Shown here: one piece after another, positions 49,204 through 57,123 of the stretch | Layout of the letters: every line of letters starts with the position of its first letter | How positions within the stretch are numbered: the stretch's first letter is position 1 | DNA from: Prevotella sp. | GTDB taxonomy: Bacteria > Bacteroidota > Bacteroidia > Bacteroidales > Bacteroidaceae | Assembly: GCA_015060485.1 (NCBI GenBank) | Contig: SUYI01000008.1 | Span: 1-64,000, forward strand | Reading direction: 5' to 3' | Length of the DNA stretch: 64,000 nt | Made by a program: the position numbers and the translations under genes | The notes under the pieces: generated by a model | Seen by the model: the letters and a program-made list of their open reading frames with translations, nothing else | Databases searched by the model: none | What the model was told of the DNA's origin: nothing

Positions 49204-50274
49204 ATGACAATATACATCAACGGACGATTTCTGACACAGCCCATGACGGGTGTCGAGCGCTACGCCTACAACATCTGTAAGGCGCTGGCTGCTCTCGGGC
49301 AACCGTTTACCGTCGTCTGTCCGAAAGCCCCCATCCACTCCGACTACGACGTCAGCGCGTTGCACATCGTCCACTACGGCATCGGCAACTCGCATTTCTG
49401 GGAGCAGTGCGTCCTGCCGTTTTTCTTCCTCGGCAAGAAAGACTATCTGGTAATCAGCTTCACAGGCCTAGGATCCATCCTCATTCCCCACAAGGTGATG
49501 ACCATTCATGACCTGGCCTTCCTGAAGAATCCCTCGTGGTATTCGCGGGCTTATTATTGGTACTACCGCTTCATGACGCCGCTCGCCGCAAAGACCTCAC
49601 GGCACATCATCACCGTCAGCGAGTTCTCGAAAAGCGAGATTCTCCGCTTCTATCCGTTCCTCCGAAGCGAGCGCATCAGCGTGGTCTATAACGCCATCGA
49701 CAGCCGCCTGTTCTCACCACTCACCACTCACCACTCACCACTCACCAAAGCCCCCTTCGTACTCTGCGTGTCGTCCATCGACCCGAGGAAGAACTTTGCC
49801 CGGCTCATCGAGGCCTGCCGGAATCTCACCGGCGCCAAGCTGTACATCGTCGGCAACTACAACCGCGTATTCGGCGAACAGAAGGCGCTCACCACCGACA
49901 ACAACGAACATATCCGCTTCTTAGGACGCGTCAGCGACGACGAGCTGGTTCGCCTCTACAATCAGGCCGAATGCTTCGTTTTTCCGTCACTCTACGAGGG
50001 TTTCGGCCTGCCCCCGTTGGAGGCTATGGCATGCGGCTGTCCGGTGCTGGTATCCGACATTCCCGTCGAGCGCGAAGTATGTGGCGACGCCGCCCAATAT
50101 TTCAATCCGCTCGATTCTAATGAAATTCTACATACAATTACACAATATTTGACCAATGCTGACGTTATAAAAGAAACGATGCGTCAGAAAGGTTATGAAA
50201 ACACGAAGCGGTTCTCGTGGAAGAAGTCCGCGGAAACGCTGATGAAGATTGTTAAAAATACTGGTTGCGAATGA
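49204..50274 (+). CDS. GT4 family glycosyltransferase with heptamer repeat in its linker
   Basis: 356 residues, GT-B fold. N-terminal domain about 1-165 (TIYINGRFLTQPMTGVERYAYNI); C-terminal domain from about 184 (PFVLCVSSIDPRKNFARLIEA) with the donor-site E-x7-E motif in LYEGFGLPPLEAMACGCPVLVSD. The interdomain segment SPLTTHHSPLTK, residues about 170-182, is encoded by five perfect CTCACCA units (49713-49747). Gain or loss of one unit would frameshift the gene before the donor-binding domain. The stop overlaps the next start (ATGA). Confidence 0.92.
   Translation: MTIYINGRFLTQPMTGVERYAYNICKALAALGQPFTVVCPKAPIHSDYDVSALHIVHYGIGNSHFWEQCVLPFFFLGKKDYLVISFTGLGSILIPHKVMTIHDLAFLKNPSWYSRAYYWYYRFMTPLAAKTSRHIITVSEFSKSEILRFYPFLRSERISVVYNAIDSRLFSPLTTHHSPLTKAPFVLCVSSIDPRKNFARLIEACRNLTGAKLYIVGNYNRVFGEQKALTTDNNEHIRFLGRVSDDELVRLYNQAECFVFPSLYEGFGLPPLEAMACGCPVLVSDIPVEREVCGDAAQYFNPLDSNEILHTITQYLTNADVIKETMRQKGYENTKRFSWKKSAETLMKIVKNTGCE
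49713..49747 (+). repeat. CTCACCA x5 perfect coding repeat
   Basis: Five uninterrupted heptamers, 35 bp, in frame within the GT4 gene. It is the longest perfect repeat of its type in the window. Confidence 0.97.
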
Positions 50275-51401
50275 AGAAAACTATACTCCAGATTGCCAAA
50301 TACTACCATCCCGTCGAGGGAGGCATAGAGACTGTCACCAAATACATGGGCGAGGGTATGAAAACCTTCCAGAATATTGTCGTATGCTTCAGCCAGGACG
50401 GCATCACCCGCGTCGACACGGTAAATGGCGTCAAGGTCTACCGCATTGCATCGTCCATGAATGTCGCCAGTCAGGACATTGCCTTCTCGTACTATCACTA
50501 CCTGAAGAAGATTATCTACGAGGAACAGCCGGACATCATCCTGCTGCACTGTCCCAACCCCTTTCTGTATCCCATCACCGCCAAGCTGGCTCCGAAGGAC
50601 GTCAAGCTCGTCCTGCTGTGGCACTCCGACATCCTCGGCAAAGGCCTGCTCTACAAGCTGGTGAGCCACTACGAGAAGGTCATCCTCAAGAAGTCCGACC
50701 TCATTCTGGCCACGAGTCCCAACTACATCCACCCGTCGAGTCCCATCTACCAGTACCGCGACAAGACGAAGGTGGTGCCCAACGGCATCATCCTCAACGA
50801 CTTCACGTGGAAGGCTGGCGACGAAAAGACGGTCGACGAAATCCGCCGGAAATACCATCATAAGAAAATCATCTTCTTTGTCGGCCGCCATGCAGCCTAC
50901 AAAGGCATCAACTATCTCATTGAAGCCGAGAAGTACATCCAGTCCGACTGCATCATTCTCATTGGCGGCCGAGGCCCCGAGACCGAGCGCCTGAAGGCCA
51001 TGACACACTCTGATCGCATCAAGTTCATCGGGCGCATTCCCAACGACTACCTGCGCTGCTACTACTATGCTTCCGACATCTTCGGCTTCACCTCGTGCAC
51101 CAAGCAGGAGGCCTTTGGCATTGCCCTGGCCGAAGCCATGTATTGCGGCAGCGTGCCGGTAACCTTCACCATCGAGGGCTCTGGCGTCAATTGGGTTTCC
51201 GTGAAAGACGAGACGGGCATCGAGGTGCCGCTGGGCGACGTACAGGCCTATGCTGCCGCCGTCGACAAGCTGCTCACCGACCACGACCTGTACATGCAGT
51301 ATGCCACAGCCGGCAAGGACCGCATCGCCCGCATGTTCACCAGCAAGCAGTCCGTCAAGGAAATGAAGGCCATCTTCAACGAGCTGACCGGTAACGACTA
51401 A
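50271..51401 (+). CDS. GT4 family glycosyltransferase
   Basis: 376 residues from ATG 50271, overlapping the previous stop; a TTG six bases earlier is less likely. GT-B fold with acceptor domain ILQIAKYYHPVEGGIETVTKYMGEG and donor domain from about 205 (KIIFFVGRHAAYKGINYLIEA). The E-x7-E type motif lies in TKQEAFGIALAEAMYCGSVPVTF. Similar to WcaL/RfaB-like enzymes. Its last 26 bases overlap the 3' end of the antisense sulfatase gene. Confidence 0.92.
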   Translation: MKKTILQIAKYYHPVEGGIETVTKYMGEGMKTFQNIVVCFSQDGITRVDTVNGVKVYRIASSMNVASQDIAFSYYHYLKKIIYEEQPDIILLHCPNPFLYPITAKLAPKDVKLVLLWHSDILGKGLLYKLVSHYEKVILKKSDLILATSPNYIHPSSPIYQYRDKTKVVPNGIILNDFTWKAGDEKTVDEIRRKYHHKKIIFFVGRHAAYKGINYLIEAEKYIQSDCIILIGGRGPETERLKAMTHSDRIKFIGRIPNDYLRCYYYASDIFGFTSCTKQEAFGIALAEAMYCGSVPVTFTIEGSGVNWVSVKDETGIEVPLGDVQAYAAAVDKLLTDHDLYMQYATAGKDRIARMFTSKQSVKEMKAIFNELTGND

Positions 51402-53148
51402 AGTAATTGCTTCTGACAATCCATTCCGAGAGGGTTTGTGTCTTCTCCGACACCGAATTGGTGTAGTGTGCGTTCAGCAGCGAATGACCCAAACCGCGCC
51501 ACGGGGTGGTGATGCCAAACATGTCGAGCAGCGTGGTGTAGACATCCAGCTGATTGCAGGGTCCCGTCCACACGCTGTCCTTATCGATGCCGCCATGAAC
51601 GATATACAACGGCAACTCATCGCTGACCTGACCCTCCTCCATGTTCAGATGCACGGGGTGGGCGTCGTGGTCGGCGGTAATAACAATCACACTGTTGTCA
51701 TACAGCCCCTGACGCTTCAGTTCGCCGAAATACCTTTCCAGCTGCTGGTCGGTATAATGGCAGTCTGTCAGGTAGTTGCGGTATTCCGCCGTCAGCGTCT
51801 CGTCCGCCAGTTGGAAGCCATGCTCCACGCACTTGGTGTAGGGGTTGTGCATCGACATGGTCAGAATCAGCGAGAAGAAAGGCTGTTCCACCTTTCCGTC
51901 GGCCCGCGCAGCCAGGGTAAAGATCTGCTCGTCGTTCAGGTCTTCGTTGCCGTGCAGCGCCTTGTCGCAGTCGAATTTCGAGTACATCGTGTCGAATCCG
52001 AACAGCCCGTTCATCTTGTCTTGTTCCCAGAAGGTGGGCGACGTCGGCACAACAATCTGCGACGCCTTGATGCGCCCCTGCTCCTTCATCAGGGCCGGCA
52101 GCCCGCACACCGTCTTGTCCTTCACGATGTTCACCGTAATCTCCGATTTCAGCGGCATCAGTCCCGCCATGTAGATAAATTGTCCGTCGGACGATTCGCC
52201 GATATTGATGTTGGGACGCACATGACCGTTATAATAGACGGTGCTGTCGCGTTTCAGTCGGTTCAGGAAGGGGGTAATCTCCTTGCCGTCAACCGTCAGG
52301 TCCGAGGTTGCTGCCAGGTACGACTCCACGATGATGAATATCACGTTCTTCGGCCCGTCGACGGTCGGTCCGCCCACCGTGCGCTCCCTGTAGTCGGTAT
52401 ATTCCTGCGCTATTTCCGCCAGCTGCTGCTCGTCCAGCGCCAGGTCGCGCTGCAGGAAATCCTCGTAGCACACCAGCGCCCTGCGCACAAAACCACTGCG
52501 AAACAGCATGTTGTTGGGCGCCTGCGTATATTGCACCCGGATGGGCGAAAAGCGGATGACCGACGTTTCGAACGAAGGGTCGTGCGTCAGTCCCAGCACC
52601 ACGATGAAAGCGCCTACCGCCGTCAGCGCCACGCCCCACAGGGTGGCCAGCGTCCGGCCGAACCTGTCCTGTACGGACCGACTGTCCCAGCGCCGGTACA
52701 GCCAACCGAACACCACAGCCAGCAGCACAAAGCATCCGTCCGCCAGGCGCAGTCCCGTCAGCGTACTTCCCATCACCTCGCCGTCGGTCAGGTTGCCCAA
52801 CTGCAAGATGGCCAGATTGGGCAGATAATGCCCGAAGAACCTGGAATACAGCACATTACAGAATGCCAGCACCGCCGACAGCACGAAAGCCACCAGCAGG
52901 CTCTTCTTAACCCGTCCCCAGGTCAGCAGCATGCCCAGCAGGAAGAAGAACGTCGCATCCACCAGACATGAAAACACGTTGCTGACGATGGCATCGGGCT
53001 TGAAGGGATACTCGAATTCCACGGTCATCGCCAGCTGTCCGTGCATAAACAGCAGACAACCTACCGACAGCAGCAGCAACACCAGGAAACGGCCGTTCAG
53101 CCCCCTCCGGCAATACCCTGTTATGCGTCGTATTTTCTCCATCAACAT
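51376..53148 (-). CDS. LTA-synthase-like sulfatase, antisense within the EPS locus
   Basis: 590 residues from ATG 53148; ATG 53142 is also possible, and TTG 53154 less so. Five N-terminal transmembrane helices (about 20-180) precede an alkaline-phosphatase-fold domain (about 265-560). The domain has the metal motif NVIFIIVESYLAAT, a probable nucleophile in GESSDGQFIYMAGLMPL, TSPTFWEQDKMNGLFGFDTMYSKF and VITADHDAHPV. Such enzymes transfer phosphoglycerol or phosphoethanolamine to envelope glycans. A decorating role for this EPS is inference from position. Its promoter is at 53174-53181. Confidence 0.88.
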   Translation of the reverse strand: MLMEKIRRITGYCRRGLNGRFLVLLLLSVGCLLFMHGQLAMTVEFEYPFKPDAIVSNVFSCLVDATFFFLLGMLLTWGRVKKSLLVAFVLSAVLAFCNVLYSRFFGHYLPNLAILQLGNLTDGEVMGSTLTGLRLADGCFVLLAVVFGWLYRRWDSRSVQDRFGRTLATLWGVALTAVGAFIVVLGLTHDPSFETSVIRFSPIRVQYTQAPNNMLFRSGFVRRALVCYEDFLQRDLALDEQQLAEIAQEYTDYRERTVGGPTVDGPKNVIFIIVESYLAATSDLTVDGKEITPFLNRLKRDSTVYYNGHVRPNINIGESSDGQFIYMAGLMPLKSEITVNIVKDKTVCGLPALMKEQGRIKASQIVVPTSPTFWEQDKMNGLFGFDTMYSKFDCDKALHGNEDLNDEQIFTLAARADGKVEQPFFSLILTMSMHNPYTKCVEHGFQLADETLTAEYRNYLTDCHYTDQQLERYFGELKRQGLYDNSVIVITADHDAHPVHLNMEEGQVSDELPLYIVHGGIDKDSVWTGPCNQLDVYTTLLDMFGITTPWRGLGHSLLNAHYTNSVSEKTQTLSEWIVRSNYFSRYRSAR

Positions 53149-53173
53149 GCTCAAATCTACCGTTAACAGTATG

Positions 53174-53181
53174 CAAAGTTA
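53174..53181 (-). promoter_or_regulatory. Promoter -7 box of sulfatase gene
   Basis: TAACTTTG on the minus strand, 25 bases before ATG 53148. No convincing plus-strand -7 box was found in 53182-53280 for the following gene. Confidence 0.6.
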
Positions 53182-53280
53182 GTGCTTTTTCGGGGAATAG
53201 CAAAAAAGTCTTGATAAAAATTGATGTTCTATGCAATAAATAGCTCATCTGTGAGTTATATATATAAATAGCAATTGCGT

Positions 53281-54363
53281 ATGACGATATATCTACTCGG
53301 TGCATTTTTCTTGAGCATGATTTGCGGGCTGGTGTTCACGCCCCTGATTCTTGATTTCTGTAAACGGAAAAAACTATACGACCTTCCCAACGACCGGAAG
53401 GTCCACAAGAATGCCATACCCCGCTTGGGCGGCATATCCTTTCTGCCCAGCATGATGACGGCCTTTACCGTCATGCTGCTGTATTTCACCTGGATGCGCG
53501 ACAAGGAGATTGCCTTCAACACCTGGAGTGCCACCTACGTCATGGGCGTCGCCATCATCTACCTGACGGGCATCGTCGACGACCTCGTCGGACTCAAGGC
53601 CAAGAGCAAGTTCCTCGTGCAGGTCATCACAGCATGCCTGCTGCCCATGGCCGGACTCTACATCAACAACCTCTACGGACTCTTCGGCATCGAGGACATA
53701 CCCTACTACATCGGCATTCCACTGACCATCTTCGTACTGGTATTCGTCGACAACGCCATCAACCTCATCGACGGCATCGACGGACTGGCTGCCGGGCTGA
53801 CGCTCATCGCACTGACCTGCTTCCTAGTCTATTTCATCTACTACGACGTCTTCATGCACACCTACTCCATCCTCGTTGCCGGACTCATGGGAGCACTCAT
53901 CGCCTTCCTCTATTTCAACCTCTTCGGCAGCGTCGAGCGCAACACCAAGATATTCATGGGCGACTCGGGAAGCCTCTCGCTGGGATTCACCCTCGGCTTC
54001 CTCGCCGTCAAGTGCGCCATGAACAATACCGCCATCTGGCCGGTACGTCCCGAGGCCATCATCGTCGGACTCACACTGCTCATCGTACCCACAGCCGACG
54101 TGGCGCGCGTCACACTCTACCGACTGCGCCACCACCGACCGCTGTTCGATGCTGACAAGAATCATATCCATCACAAACTCATGCGAGCCGGACTGTCGCA
54201 ACACCAGGCGCTCGTCGCCATACTCCTGCTGGCCGTCGCCTACATCGTGCTCAACAGCCTGCTGTTCCCACTCGTGCCGGCCACCCTGCTGGTTGTCATC
54301 GACGTCGCCCTGTTCTGCGCTGTCAACGGCTGCATCAATTACAAACTCAAAACAACCGCATAA
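53281..54363 (+). CDS. WecA/MraY-type undecaprenyl-phosphate sugar-1-phosphate transferase
   Basis: 360 residues from ATG 53281 (a TTG two codons earlier is less likely). Polytopic, about eleven helices. Conserved cytoplasmic loops: KVHKNAIPRLGGISF, GIVDDLVGLKAKSKFLVQ (the DD motif), VDNAINLIDGIDGLAAGL, FMGDSGSLSLGF and the His-rich HHRPLFDADKNHIHHKLM. It would put GlcNAc-1-P or a related sugar on undecaprenyl phosphate. Six bases separate it from a second, different initiating transferase. Confidence 0.92.
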   Translation: MTIYLLGAFFLSMICGLVFTPLILDFCKRKKLYDLPNDRKVHKNAIPRLGGISFLPSMMTAFTVMLLYFTWMRDKEIAFNTWSATYVMGVAIIYLTGIVDDLVGLKAKSKFLVQVITACLLPMAGLYINNLYGLFGIEDIPYYIGIPLTIFVLVFVDNAINLIDGIDGLAAGLTLIALTCFLVYFIYYDVFMHTYSILVAGLMGALIAFLYFNLFGSVERNTKIFMGDSGSLSLGFTLGFLAVKCAMNNTAIWPVRPEAIIVGLTLLIVPTADVARVTLYRLRHHRPLFDADKNHIHHKLMRAGLSQHQALVAILLLAVAYIVLNSLLFPLVPATLLVVIDVALFCAVNGCINYKLKTTA

Positions 54364-54369
54364 CATATT

Positions 54370-54939
54370 GTGAAACGCTTCATCGACTTCATCATATCGG
54401 CCTGCTGTCTGCTGGTATTCTCGCCACTATTCCTGATATGCTTCCTGGCTATCAAGCTCAGCGGCGGTCCCGTTATCTACAAGCAGGAACGCATCGGACT
54501 GCACGGCAAGCCCTTCTATATCTATAAGTTCCGCAGCATGAAAACCAACGCCGAGGAGAATGGCGAAGAGCTGCTCCAAAGCGAGAACGACCCCCGACTC
54601 ACCAAGGTCGGACGGTTCCTCCGAAGCCACCATCTCGACGAGCTGCCACAGCTGTGGAACGTATTCATCGGCGACATGGCCTTTGTCGGCTACCGCCCCG
54701 AGCGGCCCTACTACATCCGTCAGATCATGCAGCACGACAGCCGCTACGAACGGCTCTATGTGCTGCGGCCCGGCGTCACCAGCTACGCCACGCTGAAGAA
54801 CGGATACACCGACACCATCGAGAAAATGCTGAAACGTCTCGAGTTCGACCTCTACTATCTCGAACACCAGTCGCTATGGACCGATTTCAAGATACTCGGA
54901 CAGACATTCCTCAACATCGTCTCCGGCAAAATCTTTTAG
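54370..54939 (+). CDS. Monotopic phosphoglycosyl transferase (PglC/WcaJ catalytic type)
   Basis: 189 residues, starting with GTG at 54370 (no ATG fits). A single re-entrant membrane helix ([21 protein letters not shown]) is followed by the conserved core: [31 protein letters not shown] with the catalytic D/E region, [27 protein letters not shown], and [13 protein letters not shown]. It is the minimal form, lacking the extra helices of WcaJ. It transfers a sugar-1-phosphate to undecaprenyl phosphate. Confidence 0.93.
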   Translation: MKRFIDFIISACCLLVFSPLFLICFLAIKLSGGPVIYKQERIGLHGKPFYIYKFRSMKTNAEENGEELLQSENDPRLTKVGRFLRSHHLDELPQLWNVFIGDMAFVGYRPERPYYIRQIMQHDSRYERLYVLRPGVTSYATLKNGYTDTIEKMLKRLEFDLYYLEHQSLWTDFKILGQTFLNIVSGKIF

Positions 54940-54964
54940 CAGTAAACAAATAATAATAAGGTTT

Positions 54965-56467
54965 ATGAGCAAACAGAAATACCTTTTATTTTTTATTTTT
55001 TATTTTTTATTTAGCCCCGCAGGGGCGCAGGACACGCTGAAGACGCATATCAACTACGACCTGACTGCAGAAGCAGCAGTGGGAACGGGCGACTACACCG
55101 CCTTCCAGCTGACAGCCAACCGCCACCACATCCTGTCTACACGTCCTAACACAGCCTACCTGCGCGGAGCCATGACCGTCAGTCATCCCTTTAACCACCA
55201 ACTGACACTCTCGGCCTGCGTCGATGGCATCGCCGCCGTTCACGCCGACCACAAGGCCTACCTGCAGCAGTGCTACGCCAACCTCAAGTGGAAGTCGTTC
55301 TTCATCGAGGCCGGCAGCCGCGAACTGGACCCCGTCCTGCGCGACCCGCAGCTGTCTGCCGGTGCCTTCGCCAAGGGCAACAATGCCAAGCCCATTCCCC
55401 AGGTGCACCTCGGCACCGACGGCTTCTGGACCGTGCCCTACACCCGCGACTGGCTGCAGCTCAGCTTCGACTTCGGCTACGGCAAATTCCTCGACAGCAA
55501 CTACCGCGAGGACCGCTTCCTTCAGGGCGGCGACGCCAACCTGCTCTACGCCACCGGCATCTGGTACCACCAGAAGCACCTCTACTTCCGCAGCAACCCC
55601 GACAAGCGCTTCTTCATCACGGCCGGCATCGAGCATGTCGCACAGTTCGGAGGCACCAGTCATGAATACGTCAACGGCGTGCTCACCGCCAAAACCAAGG
55701 ATGCCAACCTGAAGGCCTTCTGGAATGTCATACTGCCCCGCGGCGACAAGAACTACTACGAGGACGACGCCCTCGAAGACTGGGTCTACGGCAACCACCT
55801 CGGTTCCATGACCATACAGATAGGTTGGAACATCGACCGCCACCACCTGCTGCAGGCTTATGTCGACGACATCTTTGAGGACGGCTCCGGCATCCGCAAG
55901 AGCAACGGCTGGGACGGACTCTGGGGCGTACAGTATCAGAACCGTGCCGCCGGACCGCAGTATGTCCGCAAGGCCGTCGTCGAGTATTTCCAGACCACCA
56001 ACCAGTCCGGACCGCTCCACATCGACAGCGGCGACTATCCCGAACCGGCACGCAGCCAGATTTCCGACTTCGTCACCGGCGACGACAACTACTACAACCA
56101 CATGTTCTACGACAGCTACGCCCACTACGGCATGACGCCCGGCAACCCATACATCACCTCGCCACGGTTCAACCAGAACGGCCACACCGGCTTCAGCGAC
56201 AACCGCGTCCGGGCATGGCACGTAGGCGTCACCGGCGACATCACCAGCCGGCTGTCGTACCTCGTCAAGGGAGCCTACCGCGAGGGCTGGGGCACCTATC
56301 GCAACCCCCTACCCCACAAGCACCACTCCTTCGACGCACTCCTGCAGGGTGAATACCACACTGGTCCCTGGAATTTCAGCGCCGCCTACGCCTTCGACAA
56401 AGGCAACATCCTCGGCGACTGCTCAACGTTCAACTTCAAAATCAGTTATCATGGCACGATTCTTTAA
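54965..56467 (+). CDS. Wzi-family capsule assembly outer-membrane protein
   Basis: 500 residues. The signal peptide hydrophobic core (KYLLFFIFYFLFSPAGAQ) is encoded by a T/A heptamer array. The mature part is an outer-membrane barrel with strands such as LDVGYGKF-like LSFDFGYGKFLDSNY, AGSRELDPVLRDPQLSAG and YHQKHLYFRSNPDKRFFITAGIEH, matching the Wzi family that attaches capsule to the cell surface. The final Leu ends a strand YHGTIL. It overlaps the next gene by 17 bases. Confidence 0.9.
   Translation: MSKQKYLLFFIFYFLFSPAGAQDTLKTHINYDLTAEAAVGTGDYTAFQLTANRHHILSTRPNTAYLRGAMTVSHPFNHQLTLSACVDGIAAVHADHKAYLQQCYANLKWKSFFIEAGSRELDPVLRDPQLSAGAFAKGNNAKPIPQVHLGTDGFWTVPYTRDWLQLSFDFGYGKFLDSNYREDRFLQGGDANLLYATGIWYHQKHLYFRSNPDKRFFITAGIEHVAQFGGTSHEYVNGVLTAKTKDANLKAFWNVILPRGDKNYYEDDALEDWVYGNHLGSMTIQIGWNIDRHHLLQAYVDDIFEDGSGIRKSNGWDGLWGVQYQNRAAGPQYVRKAVVEYFQTTNQSGPLHIDSGDYPEPARSQISDFVTGDDNYYNHMFYDSYAHYGMTPGNPYITSPRFNQNGHTGFSDNRVRAWHVGVTGDITSRLSYLVKGAYREGWGTYRNPLPHKHHSFDALLQGEYHTGPWNFSAAYAFDKGNILGDCSTFNFKISYHGTIL
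54984..55026 (+). repeat. T6A heptamer array forming a signal peptide, then small palindrome
   Basis: A bases spaced exactly seven apart (54988, 54995, 55002, 55009) in a run of T, followed by TTTAGCCCC-GCA-GGGGC. A similar arrangement (A at 56475, 56482, 56489, then TTTAGCG-TAG-CGCT) starts the next gene's signal peptide. Confidence 0.8.
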
Positions 56468-56837
56468 ATCCTTTATTTTATATTTTTTATTTAGCGTAGC
56501 GCTATTAACTTCTTGTCAGGAGGGCCGCGAAGCCGGCGACTTCTTCGGACAGTGGCGACTGACCGGCTCCGACACGCAATACATCAGTTTCTCAGGGTCC
56601 ATCGTCTGGATCAAGAACCTCAACCAAGCCGAGGTCTATGGCAATTTCCAGCACCGCGGCGACAGCCTCTACATCCAGTGCTTCTCAAAGCACGGCATAC
56701 CGGCCGACACCATCCTCGTCGAACAAGCCTTCGGCTTCCGGCCCTTCACCGACATCCGCCTGAAAATCGACCGCCTCGACGACGACAACCTCATCCTCTC
56801 CGCCGGCAACCAGCATTGGTCGTTCTATAAATACTAA
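56451..56837 (+). CDS. Small lipoprotein, lipocalin-like
   Basis: 128 residues from ATG 56451, overlapping the Wzi gene; a longer frame from 56349 lies inside it. Signal peptide FKSFILYFLFSVALLTSC places the lipid Cys near residue 20. The remaining 108 residues are predicted strands (GDFFGQWRLTGSDTQYISFSG, IVWIKNLNQAEVYGNFQHRGDSLYIQCF, LILSAGNQHWSFYKY), similar to lipocalin-like domains in Bacteroidetes lipoproteins. Last gene of the EPS locus; function unknown, possibly a Wzi partner. Confidence 0.75.
   Translation: MARFFKSFILYFLFSVALLTSCQEGREAGDFFGQWRLTGSDTQYISFSGSIVWIKNLNQAEVYGNFQHRGDSLYIQCFSKHGIPADTILVEQAFGFRPFTDIRLKIDRLDDDNLILSAGNQHWSFYKY
56470..56492 (+). repeat. Second T/A heptamer array in a signal peptide
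   Basis: TTTATTT-type units with A at 56475, 56482 and 56489. They encode FILYFLFS of the lipoprotein signal, nearly the same peptide as in the Wzi signal. Confidence 0.7.
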
Positions 56838-56914
56838 GAAATGGTATAATTACTCCGAATCAGGACTTACGCGGAATCGGTGTCGCGCAGGTTCTCCGAA
56901 CGAAAAATAAATTC

Positions 56915-57000
56915 CGTCGGACAGAATTTTTATTTCGTCCGACAGAATTTTTTTTTCGTCCGACGGAATTTTTTTTTCGTCCGACGGAATTTTTTTTCGA
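56915..57000. repeat. 21-bp tandem repeat with GTCCGAC core
   Basis: Units start at 56915, 56936, 56957 and 56978 with a partial fifth, each CGTCSGACRGAATTT plus a T-run. The core TCCGTCGGA/TCCGACGGA is an imperfect palindrome, so every unit can pair with itself or its neighbour. It lies between the EPS locus and a terminator; no protein is likely to be made from it. Confidence 0.9.
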
Positions 57001-57013
57001 AATATCACTAATA

Positions 57014-57052
57014 GGGATTTCCCCCATCGAGTTTAGGGGAAATCCTTTTTTA
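57014..57052 (+). terminator. Terminator at end of EPS locus
   Basis: GGATTTCCCC pairs with GGGGAAATCC across an 11-base loop, followed by TTTTTT. Confidence 0.9.
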
Positions 57053-57069
57053 TTGTTCAGAATTGTTCG

Positions 57070-57077
57070 TACTTTTG
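57070..57077 (+). promoter_or_regulatory. Promoter -7 box of Ser/Gly-rich protein gene
   Basis: TACTTTTG, 46 bases before the start codon at 57124. Confidence 0.55.
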
Positions 57078-57123
57078 CCGGTGAAAAGTTAAGAAACCGA
57101 TTGTTGAACAATAAAAAAACGAG

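Noticed and set aside
50193..51419. 408-codon open frame on the minus strand
   Set aside because: Antisense to the second GT4 gene, whose motifs are intact.
51436..52971. 511-codon open frame on the plus strand
   Set aside because: Antisense to the LTA-synthase-like gene; rich in His, Arg and Gln with no fold or signal.
55007..56221. 404-codon minus-strand frame
   Set aside because: Antisense to the Wzi gene; Val/Ala-rich shadow translation.
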